This document shows, one piece after another, positions 36,805 to 46,233 of a DNA stretch of 64,000 bases. Position 1 is the stretch's first letter. Each line of letters starts with the position of its first letter. The notes below the pieces were generated by a model, which worked only from the letters and a program-made list of their open reading frames with translations, was not told the DNA's origin and made no database searches. A program made the position numbers and the translations under genes. The DNA is from an uncultured Opitutia bacterium (GTDB lineage: Bacteria; Verrucomicrobiota; Verrucomicrobiia; Opitutales; UBA953): NCBI GenBank assembly GCA_945957395.1, contig CAMFKE010000006.1, forward strand, positions 62,001 through 126,000, read 5' to 3'.

Positions 36805-38472
36805 ATGCCGTCGGACATCGAAATCGCCCAGGCCGCCAAGATGCAGCGCATCGTGAAGGTGGCCGAAAAGCTCGGAATCCCCGAGGAACACCTGGAGCCC
36901 TACGGCCACTACAAGGCCAAGGTCGACCTGGCGTATGTGGATTCCCTGAAGGACCGCCCGGACGGCAAGCTCGTGCTCGTCACCGCCATCTCGCCCACGC
37001 CCGCCGGCGAGGGCAAGACCACCACCACCGTGGGCATGGGCGACGCCCTCAACCATATCGGCAAGAAGGCCATCATCGCCCTGCGCGAGCCCTCGCTGGG
37101 GCCCGTGTTCGGCATGAAGGGCGGCGCCGCCGGCGGCGGCCACGCGCAGGTGGTGCCCATGGAGGACATCAACCTGCACTTCACCGGCGACTTCAACGCC
37201 ATCCAGCTCGCGAACAACCTGCTCGCGGCGATGATCGACAACCACATCCACCAGGGCAACGAGCTGGGCATCGATGTGCGCCGCGTCACCTGGAAGCGCG
37301 TGCTGGACATGAACGACCGCGCCCTGCGCGACATCACCGTCGCGCTCGGCGGCGTGTCCAACGGGTACCCGCGTCAGGACGGCTTCGACATCGTCGTGGC
37401 GTCCGAGGTGATGGCCATCTTCTGCCTGGCCACCTCGCTCGACGACCTGAAGGAGCGCCTGGGCAACATCGTCGTGGGCCACACGACGGCGCGCAAGCCG
37501 GTCACGGCGCGCGACCTGAAGGCGCACGGCGCGATGACCGTGCTGCTCAAGGACGCGTTCAAGCCCAACCTGGTGCAGACGCTGGAGAACAACCCGGCGT
37601 TCATCCACGGCGGCCCCTTCGCCAACATCGCGCACGGCTGCAATTCCGTCATCGCCACCAAGGCGGCGCTCAAGCTCGCCGACTATGTGGTGCTCGAAGC
37701 CGGCTTCGGCGCCGACCTGGGCGCGGAGAAGTTCATCGACATCAAGTGCCGCAAAAGCGGCCTGCGCCCCTCGGCCGCCGTCATCGTGGCCACCGTGCGC
37801 GCGCTCAAGCACCACGGCGGCTGCGACGCCAAGTCGCTCACCGTCGAGAACCTCGACGCGCTGGGCAAGGGCATCGTGAACCTGGCGCGCCATGTGGAGA
37901 ATGTGTCCGGCGTGCACAACCTGCCCTGCGTGGTGTCCATCAACCGCTTCAACACCGACACCGACGCGGAAATCGCGCTCATCCGGGAGCACATGGACAG
38001 CCTCGGCGTGCGCGTCGTGCTCGCCACGCACTGGGGCGAAGGCGGCAAGGGCGCGGCCGAGCTGGCCCGCACCGTGGTCGAGCTGTGCGACAACCCGAGC
38101 GCCGTGCGCTTCGTGTACGAGGACGCCGACACGCTGCGCGAGAAGATCACCAAGATCGCCAAGAGCATCTACCGCGCCGAATCGGTCACCGCCGACGCCA
38201 AGATCTGGGCGCAGATCCAGAAGCTGCAGGACGACGGCTACGGCCACTACCCTGTGTGCGTGGCGAAGACCCAGTACTCGTTCTCCACCAACCCCAAGCT
38301 GCTCGGCGCGCCCGAAGGCCACTCGCTCGACATCCGCGAGGTGCGCCTGGCCGCCGGCGCCGAGTTCATCGTCATGGTCTGCGGCGACATCATGACCATG
38401 CCCGGTCTGCCCAAAATCCCCTCGGCCGAGAAGATCGACCTGGTGGACGGCAAGGTGGTCGGGCTGTTCTGA
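36805..38472 (+). CDS. fhs: Formate-tetrahydrofolate ligase
   Basis: A 555-residue cytoplasmic enzyme that makes 10-formyltetrahydrofolate from formate, ATP and tetrahydrofolate. The nucleotide-binding loop [58 protein letters not shown] and [28 protein letters not shown] are hallmark segments. The start [16 protein letters not shown] at 36805 is preceded by AC-rich sequence without a Shine-Dalgarno motif. Together with gcvT/gcvH at 31-33 kb it connects glycine and formate to the folate one-carbon pool. It is followed by a repeat hairpin and a terminator. Confidence 0.97.
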   Translation: MPSDIEIAQAAKMQRIVKVAEKLGIPEEHLEPYGHYKAKVDLAYVDSLKDRPDGKLVLVTAISPTPAGEGKTTTTVGMGDALNHIGKKAIIALREPSLGPVFGMKGGAAGGGHAQVVPMEDINLHFTGDFNAIQLANNLLAAMIDNHIHQGNELGIDVRRVTWKRVLDMNDRALRDITVALGGVSNGYPRQDGFDIVVASEVMAIFCLATSLDDLKERLGNIVVGHTTARKPVTARDLKAHGAMTVLLKDAFKPNLVQTLENNPAFIHGGPFANIAHGCNSVIATKAALKLADYVVLEAGFGADLGAEKFIDIKCRKSGLRPSAAVIVATVRALKHHGGCDAKSLTVENLDALGKGIVNLARHVENVSGVHNLPCVVSINRFNTDTDAEIALIREHMDSLGVRVVLATHWGEGGKGAAELARTVVELCDNPSAVRFVYEDADTLREKITKIAKSIYRAESVTADAKIWAQIQKLQDDGYGHYPVCVAKTQYSFSTNPKLLGAPEGHSLDIREVRLAAGAEFIVMVCGDIMTMPGLPKIPSAEKIDLVDGKVVGLF

Positions 38473-38490
38473 GTCGGCGGCGGCATGCCG

Positions 38491-38605
38491 CGACTCAGAA
38501 GTGTGAAGTGAGAATGGTGAAGATGAGAGGTGAGACCGTCGCACGCGCCTATCGAAAACGCGTAAGCACGGGATGCATTTCACACTTCGCCATTCTCACT
38601 TCTTA
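38491..38605. repeat. Heptamer-repeat hairpin after fhs
   Basis: A run of units AAGTGTG AAGTGAG AATGGTG AAGATGA GAGGTGA (38499-38535) faces an inverted run ending at 38602. GAAGTGAGAATGGTGAAG (38505-38522) and CTTCGCCATTCTCACTTC (38585-38602) pair over 18 bases with a single G-T-type mismatch. Together they could form a large hairpin around a 60-base centre. Confidence 0.8.
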
Positions 38606-38612
38606 TTTCCGC

Positions 38613-38641
38613 AAGGCCGCCCCACCCGGGCGGCCTTTTTT
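38613..38641 (+). terminator. fhs terminator
   Basis: AAGGCCGCCC (38613-38622) pairs with GGGCGGCCTT (38628-38637), followed by T6. It sits just behind the heptamer hairpin. Confidence 0.85.
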
Positions 38642-38773
38642 GCGGCGGCGTCCGGGCGCGCGCCCGGCCCGGGAATACATGCGCCTCGACAAGTGCGCCG
38701 GCGGTCGCACACCGACCCAACGGTTTCGCGCCCCCGGGGATTCCTCCCGGGCTTCGCGTTGCCGTTTCCGCCC

Positions 38774-41005
38774 ATGCCCGACACCATCCGCCTGCGCGAC
38801 ATTCCGCGCGACCTGCTCTCCGGCCTCGTCGTCTTCCTCGTGGCGCTGCCGCTGTGCCTGGGCATCGCCCTTGCCTCGGGAGCCCCGGTGCTTTCCGGCA
38901 TCATCGCCGGAGCGGTGGGCGGCATCGTGGTGGGCCTGCTGAGCGGCTCGCAGATCAGCGTGAGCGGACCCGCCGCCGGACTTTCCGCCGTGGTGCTCGC
39001 GCAGATCGACCGGCTGGGCGGCCTCAACGGGGGCGGTTTCGAGGCGTTCCTGATGTGCGTGGTGCTCGCCGGCGTGTTCCAGATGGTGTTCGGCGCGCTG
39101 CGCGCCGGTTTCTTCGCCAACTACATCCCGACGAATGTGATCCGCGGCCTGCTCGCCGCCATCGGCATCATCATCATCCTCAAGCAGGCGCCGAACCTCA
39201 TCGGCTACAGCCCGTCGCACGGGGTGACGCTGAGCTTCTTCGACCTGGGCGGGGGCAACACCTTCTCGAACCTGTTCGCCATCAGCGTGTTGCCCGGTGC
39301 CCTGTTCATCGGGGTCGCCTCGGTCGCGCTCATCCTCCTTTGGGAGAACACGCGACTGAAGCGCCTGCCGTTGCCGTCCGCGCTCATCGCGGTCATCGCG
39401 GCGGTGGCGATCAACGAGGCGTTCCTGGCCGCCGGCAGCGCGCTGGCGGTGACGGGAAAAGGGTACCTGATCAACCTGCCCACCGGCATCCTGGAATCGC
39501 CCAAGTCGTTCCTGCGCTTCCCCGATTTCTCCCGCATCGGCGAATCCGCCGTGCTGCTCGGCGCGCTCACGCTCGCGGCGGTGGCGTCGCTGGAGACGCT
39601 CCTGAACCTGGAGGCCGCCGACAAGTTCGACCCGCGCAAGCGCGTCTCGCCGCCCAACCGCGAGCTGTTCGCGCAGGGGGCGGGCAACATCGCGTCGGGC
39701 CTGCTGGGCGGCCTGCCGGTCACCTCGGTGATCATCCGCAGCTCGGTGAACGCCACGGCGGGCGCGCGCACGCGCCTTTCCGCCATCTTCCACGGCGTGC
39801 TGCTGGTGGTGGCCATCCTGCTGCTCACGCCGCTGCTCAACCGCATCCCGCTGGCCGCGCTGGCGGCCATCCTGGTGGTGACCGGCTTCAAACTCGCGAG
39901 CCCGCGCCACTTCGTGAAGCTCTACCGGGAGGGCTGGAACCAGTTCCTGCCGTTCGTCTTCACCATCGTCGCCATCATCTTCACCGACCTGCTGCTGGGC
40001 ATCATGATCGGCCTGGGCGTGAGTATCGCCTTCATCCTGCACAACAACCTGCGACGCGGCATCCATGTGGTGAAGGAGCACCATGCCGTCGGCGATGTCA
40101 CCCGCCTCGAGCTTCCCGAGCAGGTCACCTTCCTCAACCGCGCCGTGCTCGCCACCGCCTTTGAGAAACTCCCTTCGGGCACGAATGTCGCCATCGACGC
40201 GCGCACGACCGCCTACATCGACCCGGACATCCACGCCCTCATCCTGAAGTTCCGCGACGAGGACGCTCCGGCGCGCGGGCTGACCGTGAGCCTGCTGGGC
40301 TTCAAGAACCGCTACGACATCGAGGACACCGTGCAGTTCGTGGACGAGAGCTCGCGCGAGATGCAGTCGCAGCTCACGCCGCAGCGCGTGCTGGAGATCC
40401 TGCGCGAGGGCAACGCGCGCTTCGTGAAGGGCGAGCGCCTCTACCGCGACCTGGCCCGCCAGATGAACGCGCTGGGCGAAGGGCGCCCGCCGCTGGCCGC
40501 CATCCTGGCGTGCAGCGACGCGCGCGCCTCCACCGAGCTCATCTTCGACCTCGGCCTGGGCGACATCTTCAGCATCCGCCTCGCCGGCAACATCCCCGGG
40601 CAGAAGGCGCTCGGCAGCATGGAGTTCGCCTGCCTGCGCAAGGGCGCCAAGGTCGTGCTCGTGCTCGGCCACACCGACTGCGACGCCGTCGCCTCGGCCT
40701 GCGAACGCCTCGCGCCGCCGGCCACCGTGCCCACGGGCGCCTTCGACCACTTCGACTGCATCACCGGCCCCATCGGCGGCGCCGCGCACGAGGAGTGCGA
40801 GGCCTCCGGCGTGACGCTCTCTCCGGCCGTGGCGCCGGCGGCGGATTTCGTGGACCGGGTGAGCGCGCGCAATGTGCGGCGCACGCTCGACTACATCCGG
40901 GCGAACAGCCCGTCGCTGCGCGAGATGGCCGAATGCGGCGAGATCGCGCTGGTGGGCGGCATGTACGATGTGAAGTCAGGACGGGTCGAGTTCTTCACGG
41001 CCTGA
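38774..41005 (+). CDS. SulP-family anion transporter fused to a beta carbonic anhydrase
   Basis: A 743-residue three-part protein. Residues 1 to about 425 form a SulP permease with about 10-12 membrane segments (SGLVVFLVALPLCLGIALASGAP, SGPAAGLSAVV, LLGGLPVTSVIIRSSVNATAGARTRLSAIFHG). Residues about 440-530 look like a STAS-type domain. Residues about 540-743 are a beta carbonic anhydrase with all zinc and catalytic residues visible: Cys580 and Asp582 in ACSDAR, His633 and Cys636 in GHTDC. SulP-carbonic anhydrase fusions are known and are thought to move bicarbonate while hydrating CO2 at the membrane. Another carbonic anhydrase gene follows 59 bases downstream. The start at 38774 avoids repeat and terminator DNA upstream. 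Confidence 0.93.
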   Translation: MPDTIRLRDIPRDLLSGLVVFLVALPLCLGIALASGAPVLSGIIAGAVGGIVVGLLSGSQISVSGPAAGLSAVVLAQIDRLGGLNGGGFEAFLMCVVLAGVFQMVFGALRAGFFANYIPTNVIRGLLAAIGIIIILKQAPNLIGYSPSHGVTLSFFDLGGGNTFSNLFAISVLPGALFIGVASVALILLWENTRLKRLPLPSALIAVIAAVAINEAFLAAGSALAVTGKGYLINLPTGILESPKSFLRFPDFSRIGESAVLLGALTLAAVASLETLLNLEAADKFDPRKRVSPPNRELFAQGAGNIASGLLGGLPVTSVIIRSSVNATAGARTRLSAIFHGVLLVVAILLLTPLLNRIPLAALAAILVVTGFKLASPRHFVKLYREGWNQFLPFVFTIVAIIFTDLLLGIMIGLGVSIAFILHNNLRRGIHVVKEHHAVGDVTRLELPEQVTFLNRAVLATAFEKLPSGTNVAIDARTTAYIDPDIHALILKFRDEDAPARGLTVSLLGFKNRYDIEDTVQFVDESSREMQSQLTPQRVLEILREGNARFVKGERLYRDLARQMNALGEGRPPLAAILACSDARASTELIFDLGLGDIFSIRLAGNIPGQKALGSMEFACLRKGAKVVLVLGHTDCDAVASACERLAPPATVPTGAFDHFDCITGPIGGAAHEECEASGVTLSPAVAPAADFVDRVSARNVRRTLDYIRANSPSLREMAECGEIALVGGMYDVKSGRVEFFTA

Positions 41006-41064
41006 GCCGGAGGCGTGGTTCTTTGGGCTTGGTCGCCCCGCGCCGGCCGCTCAATCTGCCCGGC

Positions 41065-41700
41065 ATGGCCAAGCAACCTGAAGAGATCATTCGCTCCAAC
41101 CGCGATTGGGCCGCGGAAAAGCTTTCCGCCAACCCTTCCTATTTCCGCGACATGGCGCGCGGGCAATCCCCGCAGTTCCTCTGGATCGGCTGCTCCGACT
41201 CGCGCGTGCCCGCCGAGGACATCACCGGATCCTCCCCCGGCGAGCTGTTCGTGGCGCGCAATGTGGCCAACCTGGTGGTGCACACGGACATGAACCTCAT
41301 GTCCGTCATCGAGTACGCCGTCACCCAGCTGAAGGTGCAGCACATCGTGGTGTGCGGCCACACCGACTGCGGCGGCGTGCGCGCGGCGATGTCGCCCAAG
41401 AGCTACGGCATGATCGACAAGTGGCTGCGCAACATCCGCGACCTGGCCTATGCGCACAGGGCGGAACTGGAACCCCTGTCGCCGGAGGCGCGCGAGCGCC
41501 GGCTCATCGAGCTCAATGTCATCGAGCAGGCGCGCAACCTCACGCACAGCTGCATCGTGCAGCGCGCCTGGAACCGCGGGCGCGACCTCACCATCCACGG
41601 CTGGCTCTACGAGATGGAGACCGGCCTGCTGCGCGACCTCATCGCCATCGACAAGGCCTTCCCCATCCCCGAAGCCTACCGCTACGACTTCAGCGCCTGA
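41065..41700 (+). CDS. can: Beta carbonic anhydrase
   Basis: A 211-residue cytoplasmic zinc enzyme that interconverts CO2 and bicarbonate. Zinc ligands Cys43, His99 and Cys102 and the catalytic Asp45/Arg47 pair (CSDSRVP, CGHTDCGGVRAAM) match the E. coli Can arrangement almost position for position. SPGELFVARNVANLV and NVIEQARNL are also typical. It probably forms an operon with the SulP-carbonic anhydrase fusion upstream. Its last 19 bases overlap the 3' end of the convergent regulator gene. Confidence 0.95.
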   Translation: MAKQPEEIIRSNRDWAAEKLSANPSYFRDMARGQSPQFLWIGCSDSRVPAEDITGSSPGELFVARNVANLVVHTDMNLMSVIEYAVTQLKVQHIVVCGHTDCGGVRAAMSPKSYGMIDKWLRNIRDLAYAHRAELEPLSPEARERRLIELNVIEQARNLTHSCIVQRAWNRGRDLTIHGWLYEMETGLLRDLIAIDKAFPIPEAYRYDFSA

Positions 41701-42623
41701 CGCGCCCGGGGGCGCCGCCCCCGTTTCGCACCTTCCGAACCGGCGGCCTTGGCGGAGACCGAGCCGCGTTCGCGCAGGGAGCGCGGCGACACGCCGTGCA
41801 CGGCCTTGAAGGCGCGGTTGAACTGGGAAATGGACTGGAAACCCGAGTCGTAGGCGATCTCGGTCACATTGCGGCCCGTGGTGAGCAGCAGCTTCCTGGC
41901 CTGCTCGGTGCGCAGGCGCGTCAGGTACTCGTTGAAAGGCAGGCCCGTGCTGTGGTGGAAAAGCCGGCTGAGGTGCGCGACGCTCACGCTCAGCCTCTCG
42001 GCCACGGCGGATAGCGACAGCGGCTCGGCGTAGTGTTCGCGTGCGAGCGCGCAGGCCTTCTCGATGACCTCCGGCAGCCGCTTTTCCGGATGCGCCAGGT
42101 TGTCCGTGATGATCAGCGCCAGCTGGGTGGCCACCAGCTCCAACAGACGCACCAGCGCGGCCTCCCGCGCCGGCTCGCACACGGGCGCCTCCGCCAGCAA
42201 TTGCGCCCATTTCTCCGCATCCGGGCAGATTTCCGCCGCCCGCACGGACGCCGGCTCGGGCGCGAGACCCTCGGCCCGTGCGGACAGATAGCCGCCGAAA
42301 ACGAAATAGCCGAAGACCTGACCGCCCACGCGCAGCGGCACCGCCGTCTCGCGCCCCCCGGCGTCGCACACCTCGTGCGCGGCGCCCTCCATGGCGCGCT
42401 CCAGCGCCCGCTGCAGGCACGCCGTGCACCGGCGCCGACCGCTCTCCGAGGAACGCATGAAGCGGCACAAGGCGTTTTCCGACTCCGCGGCGTCGCCCTG
42501 CCCCAGCGGCCCGACGAAACGCACGGTGACGCCCGTGGCCAAACGAATGCTCTCCAGATGCTCCCGCAGCGCGGGCAGTTTGCTGATGCGCTCAAAGAGC
42601 GCCTGGCGGATGAGGGTCGGCAT
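41682..42623 (-). CDS. AraC-family regulator with PocR sensor domain
   Basis: A 313-residue transcription factor. Residues about 10-150 match a PocR-type sensory domain: a Cys-rich patch (ALCRFMRSSESGRRRCTACLQRALERA) and the GGRETAVPLRVGGQVFGYFVFGGYL core. Residues about 190-290 are a double helix-turn-helix AraC domain (PLSLSAVAERLSVSVAHLSRLFHHSTGLPFNEYLTRLRTEQARKLLLTTGRNVTEIAYDSGFQSISQFNRAFKAVHGVSP). PocR domains bind small hydrocarbon-type ligands in some regulators. It is divergent from the DUF4914 gene, which it may control. It overlaps the carbonic anhydrase 3' end by 19 bases. The tail is Arg/Lys-rich. Confidence 0.9.
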   Translation of the reverse strand: MPTLIRQALFERISKLPALREHLESIRLATGVTVRFVGPLGQGDAAESENALCRFMRSSESGRRRCTACLQRALERAMEGAAHEVCDAGGRETAVPLRVGGQVFGYFVFGGYLSARAEGLAPEPASVRAAEICPDAEKWAQLLAEAPVCEPAREAALVRLLELVATQLALIITDNLAHPEKRLPEVIEKACALAREHYAEPLSLSAVAERLSVSVAHLSRLFHHSTGLPFNEYLTRLRTEQARKLLLTTGRNVTEIAYDSGFQSISQFNRAFKAVHGVSPRSLRERGSVSAKAAGSEGAKRGRRPRARQALKS

Positions 42624-42831
42624 GGGCTCGGGCCGGACGCGGTTTCTCGCGCCCGCCGCACCCCTCCAAATTGCCGACCGCGCCGGTTGCCATCAAAAAA
42701 CGCGCAGTCTTTGACATAAATTGCACAGCTTGAGGCCTCTTCATCCGGTATCCTGCACGGGTCCCGCAGGCACAGTGAGCCTTGAAGACAGCAGGCTCAC
42801 GGCGGGGACAAACCACACACCAAAACCACAC

Positions 42832-44757
42832 ATGAAAAAGACAAGCAAGACCCCCGGCGTCCGCGTTCCCGGCATCCCCTTCCAGGTCCCCGCAGAAGCG
42901 GCGGCCATCCTGAAGGCCGCCCCGAAGGTGACGCTGGCCTCCTCCGTCAACCAACTGGTCGACTTCGCCGTCAAAGACGCCGACGCCACCGGCTGGCAGC
43001 ATGTCGGTTATGAAGTGCCCGGCCGCGGCTTCGTGCAGGAGGCCAAGGTCTGCCGCGTGAAGAACGGCATCGCGGCGAACTACCTGGAGCCCTACATGCG
43101 CCGTCGCGACCCGGACTGCATGGTGATCGGCGACGCCAAGCCCACCGACAAGCCCACCTACCGCGAGTGGTTCGGCTGCGAGTTCGACGGCATGCGCGCC
43201 GACACCTTCGAGTGGCTCTCCAAGCAGCCCGTGGCGGTCTTCGCCTTCCACGCCGGCGGCGCCGGCAAGAGCGCCGACGCCATGGTGATCGCCCCGGACA
43301 ACGCGGGCTTCTTCGCCCTCGGCCTGGCCCAGCTCCAGGGCATCCTCGCCCCCGAGGAGATTCCCGCGAACTTCAACCCCCGCGTGGTCATCTATGTGGC
43401 TCCCCCCTTCCGCCACACCCAGTTCAAGGGCAAGCAGATCGTCGTGCACAACCGCCTCGACGACGGCCACGAGCTCTTCAGCTACAACCTGTACCCCGGC
43501 CCCAGCGCCAAGAAGGGCATCTACGGCGTCCTCCTCACCGTCGGTGAGAAGGAAAACTGGATTACCACGCACTGTTCCACCGCGCTGGTCACCTCGCCCT
43601 ACGACAACCGCATCGTCATCACCCACGAGGGCGCCAGCGGCGGCGGCAAGAGCGAGATGCTCGAGCACCCGCACCGCCAGCGCGACGGCTCCCTGCTGCT
43701 GGGGCGCAACCTCGTGACCGGAGAGGAGCGCACGCTCACCCTCCCGCGCACCTGCGATGTACGCCCCGTCACCGACGACATGGCGCTGTGCCACCCGTCG
43801 CTGGACAAGGGCCGCGGCAAGCTCTCGCTGATGGACGCCGAAAACGCCTGGTTCATGCGCGTGAACCACATCACGCGCTACGGCATCGACCCGCACATGG
43901 AGGAGCTCACCACGCACCCGTCGGAGCCCCTGCTGTTCCTCAACATCGACGCCCAGCCCGGCTCCACCGCGCTCATCTGGGAACACATCATGGACGCCCC
44001 GGGCAAGCCCTGCCCGAACCCCCGCGTGGTCATCCCCCGCCACATCATCCCCGATGTGGTGGACGGCTCGGTGGAGGTGGACATCCGCAGCTTCGGCGTG
44101 CGCTGCCCCCCCTGCACCAAGGCCAAGCCCACCTACGGCATCATCGGCCTCATGCATGTGCTGCCCCCGGCCCTCGCCTGGCTCTGGCGCCTCGTCGCCC
44201 CCCGCGGCCACGCCAACCCCAGCATCGTCTCCTCCGAAGGCATGTCGTCCGAAGGCGTGGGCTCCTACTGGCCCTTCGCCACCGGCCGTCGCGTCGACCA
44301 GGCGAACCTGCTGCTTGAGCAGATGGTGAAGACCCCCGAGGTGCGCTACCTGCTGCTGCCCAACCAGCATGTCGGCGCCTGGGAAGTCAGCTTCATGCCG
44401 CAGTGGATCGCCCGCGAGTACCTCACCCGCCGCGGCGGCGCCCGCTTCCGCCGCAGCGCCATGAAGGACAGCCGCTGCGCGCTCCTCGGCTACACCCCCG
44501 GCAAGCTCACCGTCGAAAACCGCGAGATCGGCGACTGGATGTTCGAGGTCGACTCGCAGCCCGAAGTGGGCCCCGAGGCCTACGACGCCGGCGCCGCCAT
44601 GCTCCAGGATTTCTTCGAGAGCGAACTGCGCCAGTTCCTCGTGCCCGAGCTGCACCCGCTGGGCCGCAGCATCATCGAGTGCTGCCTGAACAAGGGCTCG
44701 CTCGCCGACTACGAGAAGCTCCTGCCCGGCCACGAGACCCTCATCGAGGGCGAATAA
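42832..44757 (+). CDS. DUF4914 family protein with P-loop (PEP-carboxykinase-like)
   Basis: A 641-residue protein whose many conserved segments match the DUF4914 family as I know it: NGIAANYLEPYMRRRDPDCMVIGD, RVVIYVAPPFRHTQFKGKQIVVHNRLDDGHELFSYNLYPGPSAKKGIYGVLL, VTDDMALCHPSL, NHITRYGIDP, MHVLPPALAWLWRLVAPRGHANPSI, EGVGSYWPFATGRRVDQANLLLEQ and LHPLGRSIIECCLN. HEGASGGGKSEM is a phosphate-binding loop of the kind found in PEP carboxykinases, so a nucleotide-dependent kinase or carboxykinase-like activity is plausible. No biochemical function is established to my knowledge. It is divergently paired with a PocR/AraC regulator. The start follows the AC-rich leader AAAACCACAC. Confidence 0.85.
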   Translation: MKKTSKTPGVRVPGIPFQVPAEAAAILKAAPKVTLASSVNQLVDFAVKDADATGWQHVGYEVPGRGFVQEAKVCRVKNGIAANYLEPYMRRRDPDCMVIGDAKPTDKPTYREWFGCEFDGMRADTFEWLSKQPVAVFAFHAGGAGKSADAMVIAPDNAGFFALGLAQLQGILAPEEIPANFNPRVVIYVAPPFRHTQFKGKQIVVHNRLDDGHELFSYNLYPGPSAKKGIYGVLLTVGEKENWITTHCSTALVTSPYDNRIVITHEGASGGGKSEMLEHPHRQRDGSLLLGRNLVTGEERTLTLPRTCDVRPVTDDMALCHPSLDKGRGKLSLMDAENAWFMRVNHITRYGIDPHMEELTTHPSEPLLFLNIDAQPGSTALIWEHIMDAPGKPCPNPRVVIPRHIIPDVVDGSVEVDIRSFGVRCPPCTKAKPTYGIIGLMHVLPPALAWLWRLVAPRGHANPSIVSSEGMSSEGVGSYWPFATGRRVDQANLLLEQMVKTPEVRYLLLPNQHVGAWEVSFMPQWIAREYLTRRGGARFRRSAMKDSRCALLGYTPGKLTVENREIGDWMFEVDSQPEVGPEAYDAGAAMLQDFFESELRQFLVPELHPLGRSIIECCLNKGSLADYEKLLPGHETLIEGE

Positions 44758-44789
44758 GACCGGCGCCGCGCGCCCCGTCAAAACACGCC

Positions 44790-44822
44790 ACCCGCATCCG
44801 GCTTCCGGATGCGGGTGTTTTG
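44790..44822 (+). terminator. Terminator after the DUF4914 gene
   Basis: ACCCGCATCCGG (44790-44801) pairs with CCGGATGCGGGT (44805-44816) around a CTT loop, followed by GTTTT. Confidence 0.88.
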
Positions 44823-44865
44823 TCGCCGGACCTCGGCGCCGCGCCTCGTGGTCGGCGGGCGCGAA

Positions 44866-44899
44866 AAGGCCCGCCGGATTCCTCCGGCGGGCCTTCTTT
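44866..44899 (-). terminator. carA terminator
   Basis: A 13-bp stem AAGGCCCGCCGGA / TCCGGCGGGCCTT (44866-44878 with 44883-44895) just downstream of the carA stop; the A run supplies the U run on the minus strand. Confidence 0.85.
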
Positions 44900-44919
44900 C
44901 GCAATTCGGCGGGGCCGGA

Positions 44920-46074
44920 TTACTTCACGACCTTGGCGACGAGCTGGTAGAAGTCCTCGAAGAGCGCGTCGGCCTCGGAGGGGCCGGGGCCGGCTTCGGG
45001 GTGGTACTGCACGGAGAACACCGGCTTGTCCTTCAGGCGCAGGCCCGCGACGGTGCCGTCGTTGAGGTTGCGCTCGGTGATCACGGCGCCGGCGGCCTCG
45101 AGGGTCTCGGGGATGGCGGCGTAGCCGTGGTTCTGGGCGGTGATGGACACCACGCCGGTCTCGCTGTTCTTGACCGGCTGGTTGCCGCCGCGGTGGCCGA
45201 ACTTGAGCTTGTAGGTCTTCGCGCCGATGGCGTGCGTGATGAGCTGGTGGCCCAGGCAGATGCCGAAGATGGGCTTACCGGTGGCGATCAGCGCGTTCAC
45301 ATTCTTGTGCGCGTAGTCGAGGGCGGCGGGGTCGCCGGGGCCGTTCGAGAGGAACACCGCGTCGGGCTTGATGGCGAGCAGGTCGGCGGCCGGGGCGGTG
45401 GCGGGGAACACGTGCACTTCGAAGCCGGTGTGCTGCAGCTTCTTGAAAATGGAGGTCTTCGCGCCGAAGTCGTACGCGGCCAGCTTGTACACCTTGCGGT
45501 CCTGCTTCACGCGGTTGAGGTGCGTGCCGGGCACCGAGAACGGCGCGCACTCGGCGTCGCCGGCCTTGAAGGCATGGGCCTTCGCGCAGGTCACTTCCTT
45601 CACGAAGTCGACGCCCTCGAAGCCCTTCCACTCGCGGGCGCGCTTCACGGCCTCCTCGTCGGAAATGTTTTCGGTGGAGATGCACGCCTTCATCACGCCG
45701 GCCGAGCGCAGCTTCTTGGTGATGGCGCGGGTGTCCACGCCCTCGATGCCGGGGATGCCGTGCTTTTCCAGGTAGGTGGACAGGTCGGTCGTCGCGCGCC
45801 AGTTCGACACGATGGGCGAGAGCTCGCGCACCACGAAGCCGTAGGCCTTGGGGCCGGCGGACTCGATGTCCTCCTCGTTCACGCCGTAGTTGCCGATCTG
45901 CGTGGCCGTCATGGTCACGATCTGGCCCGAGTACGACGGGTCGGTCAGGATTTCCTGGTAGCCGGTCATGCTGGTGTTGAACACCGCTTCACCGACGACC
46001 GTCTTAACGGCGCCAAAGGCGCGTCCACGAAAGACGCTACCATCTTCAAGAGCGAGAACTGCATGACGGGTCAT
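44920..46074 (-). CDS. carA: Carbamoyl-phosphate synthase small subunit
   Basis: A 384-residue glutaminase subunit that supplies ammonia to CarB for carbamoyl phosphate, used in arginine and pyrimidine synthesis. The N-terminus AVLALEDGSVFRGRAFGA, NTSMTGYQEILTDPSYSGQIVTMT, the class I glutamine amidotransferase nucleophile GICLGHQ (Cys273) and the VSITAQNHGYAA and QYHPEAGPGPSEA motifs with catalytic His and Glu are all present. The start at 46074 is the first one consistent with the family; longer frames upstream are unlike CarA. carB is not in the window. It is transcribed alone and is divergent from a small coiled-coil gene. Confidence 0.96.
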   Translation of the reverse strand: MTRHAVLALEDGSVFRGRAFGAVKTVVGEAVFNTSMTGYQEILTDPSYSGQIVTMTATQIGNYGVNEEDIESAGPKAYGFVVRELSPIVSNWRATTDLSTYLEKHGIPGIEGVDTRAITKKLRSAGVMKACISTENISDEEAVKRAREWKGFEGVDFVKEVTCAKAHAFKAGDAECAPFSVPGTHLNRVKQDRKVYKLAAYDFGAKTSIFKKLQHTGFEVHVFPATAPAADLLAIKPDAVFLSNGPGDPAALDYAHKNVNALIATGKPIFGICLGHQLITHAIGAKTYKLKFGHRGGNQPVKNSETGVVSITAQNHGYAAIPETLEAAGAVITERNLNDGTVAGLRLKDKPVFSVQYHPEAGPGPSEADALFEDFYQLVAKVVK

Positions 46075-46233
46075 GGTGCCGGAGAAAACCGCATCGCACC
46101 CGGCAGTGAAGGCTTTTTTGGAAAAACTTTGAAAAAGCCTCGCAAGGCCGCTTCGCCACTGGGCCGGCCCTTGGCGCAAGTCGCGCTCGCCACCCGCGCC
46201 CAACCCTGAAATCTGCCGCCTGAAACCTCCCTT

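Noticed and set aside
42700-42831. Sigma-70 promoter for the DUF4914 gene
   Set aside because: A TTGACA sits at 42711-42716, but no convincing -10 element occurs at proper spacing, so a promoter is not claimed.
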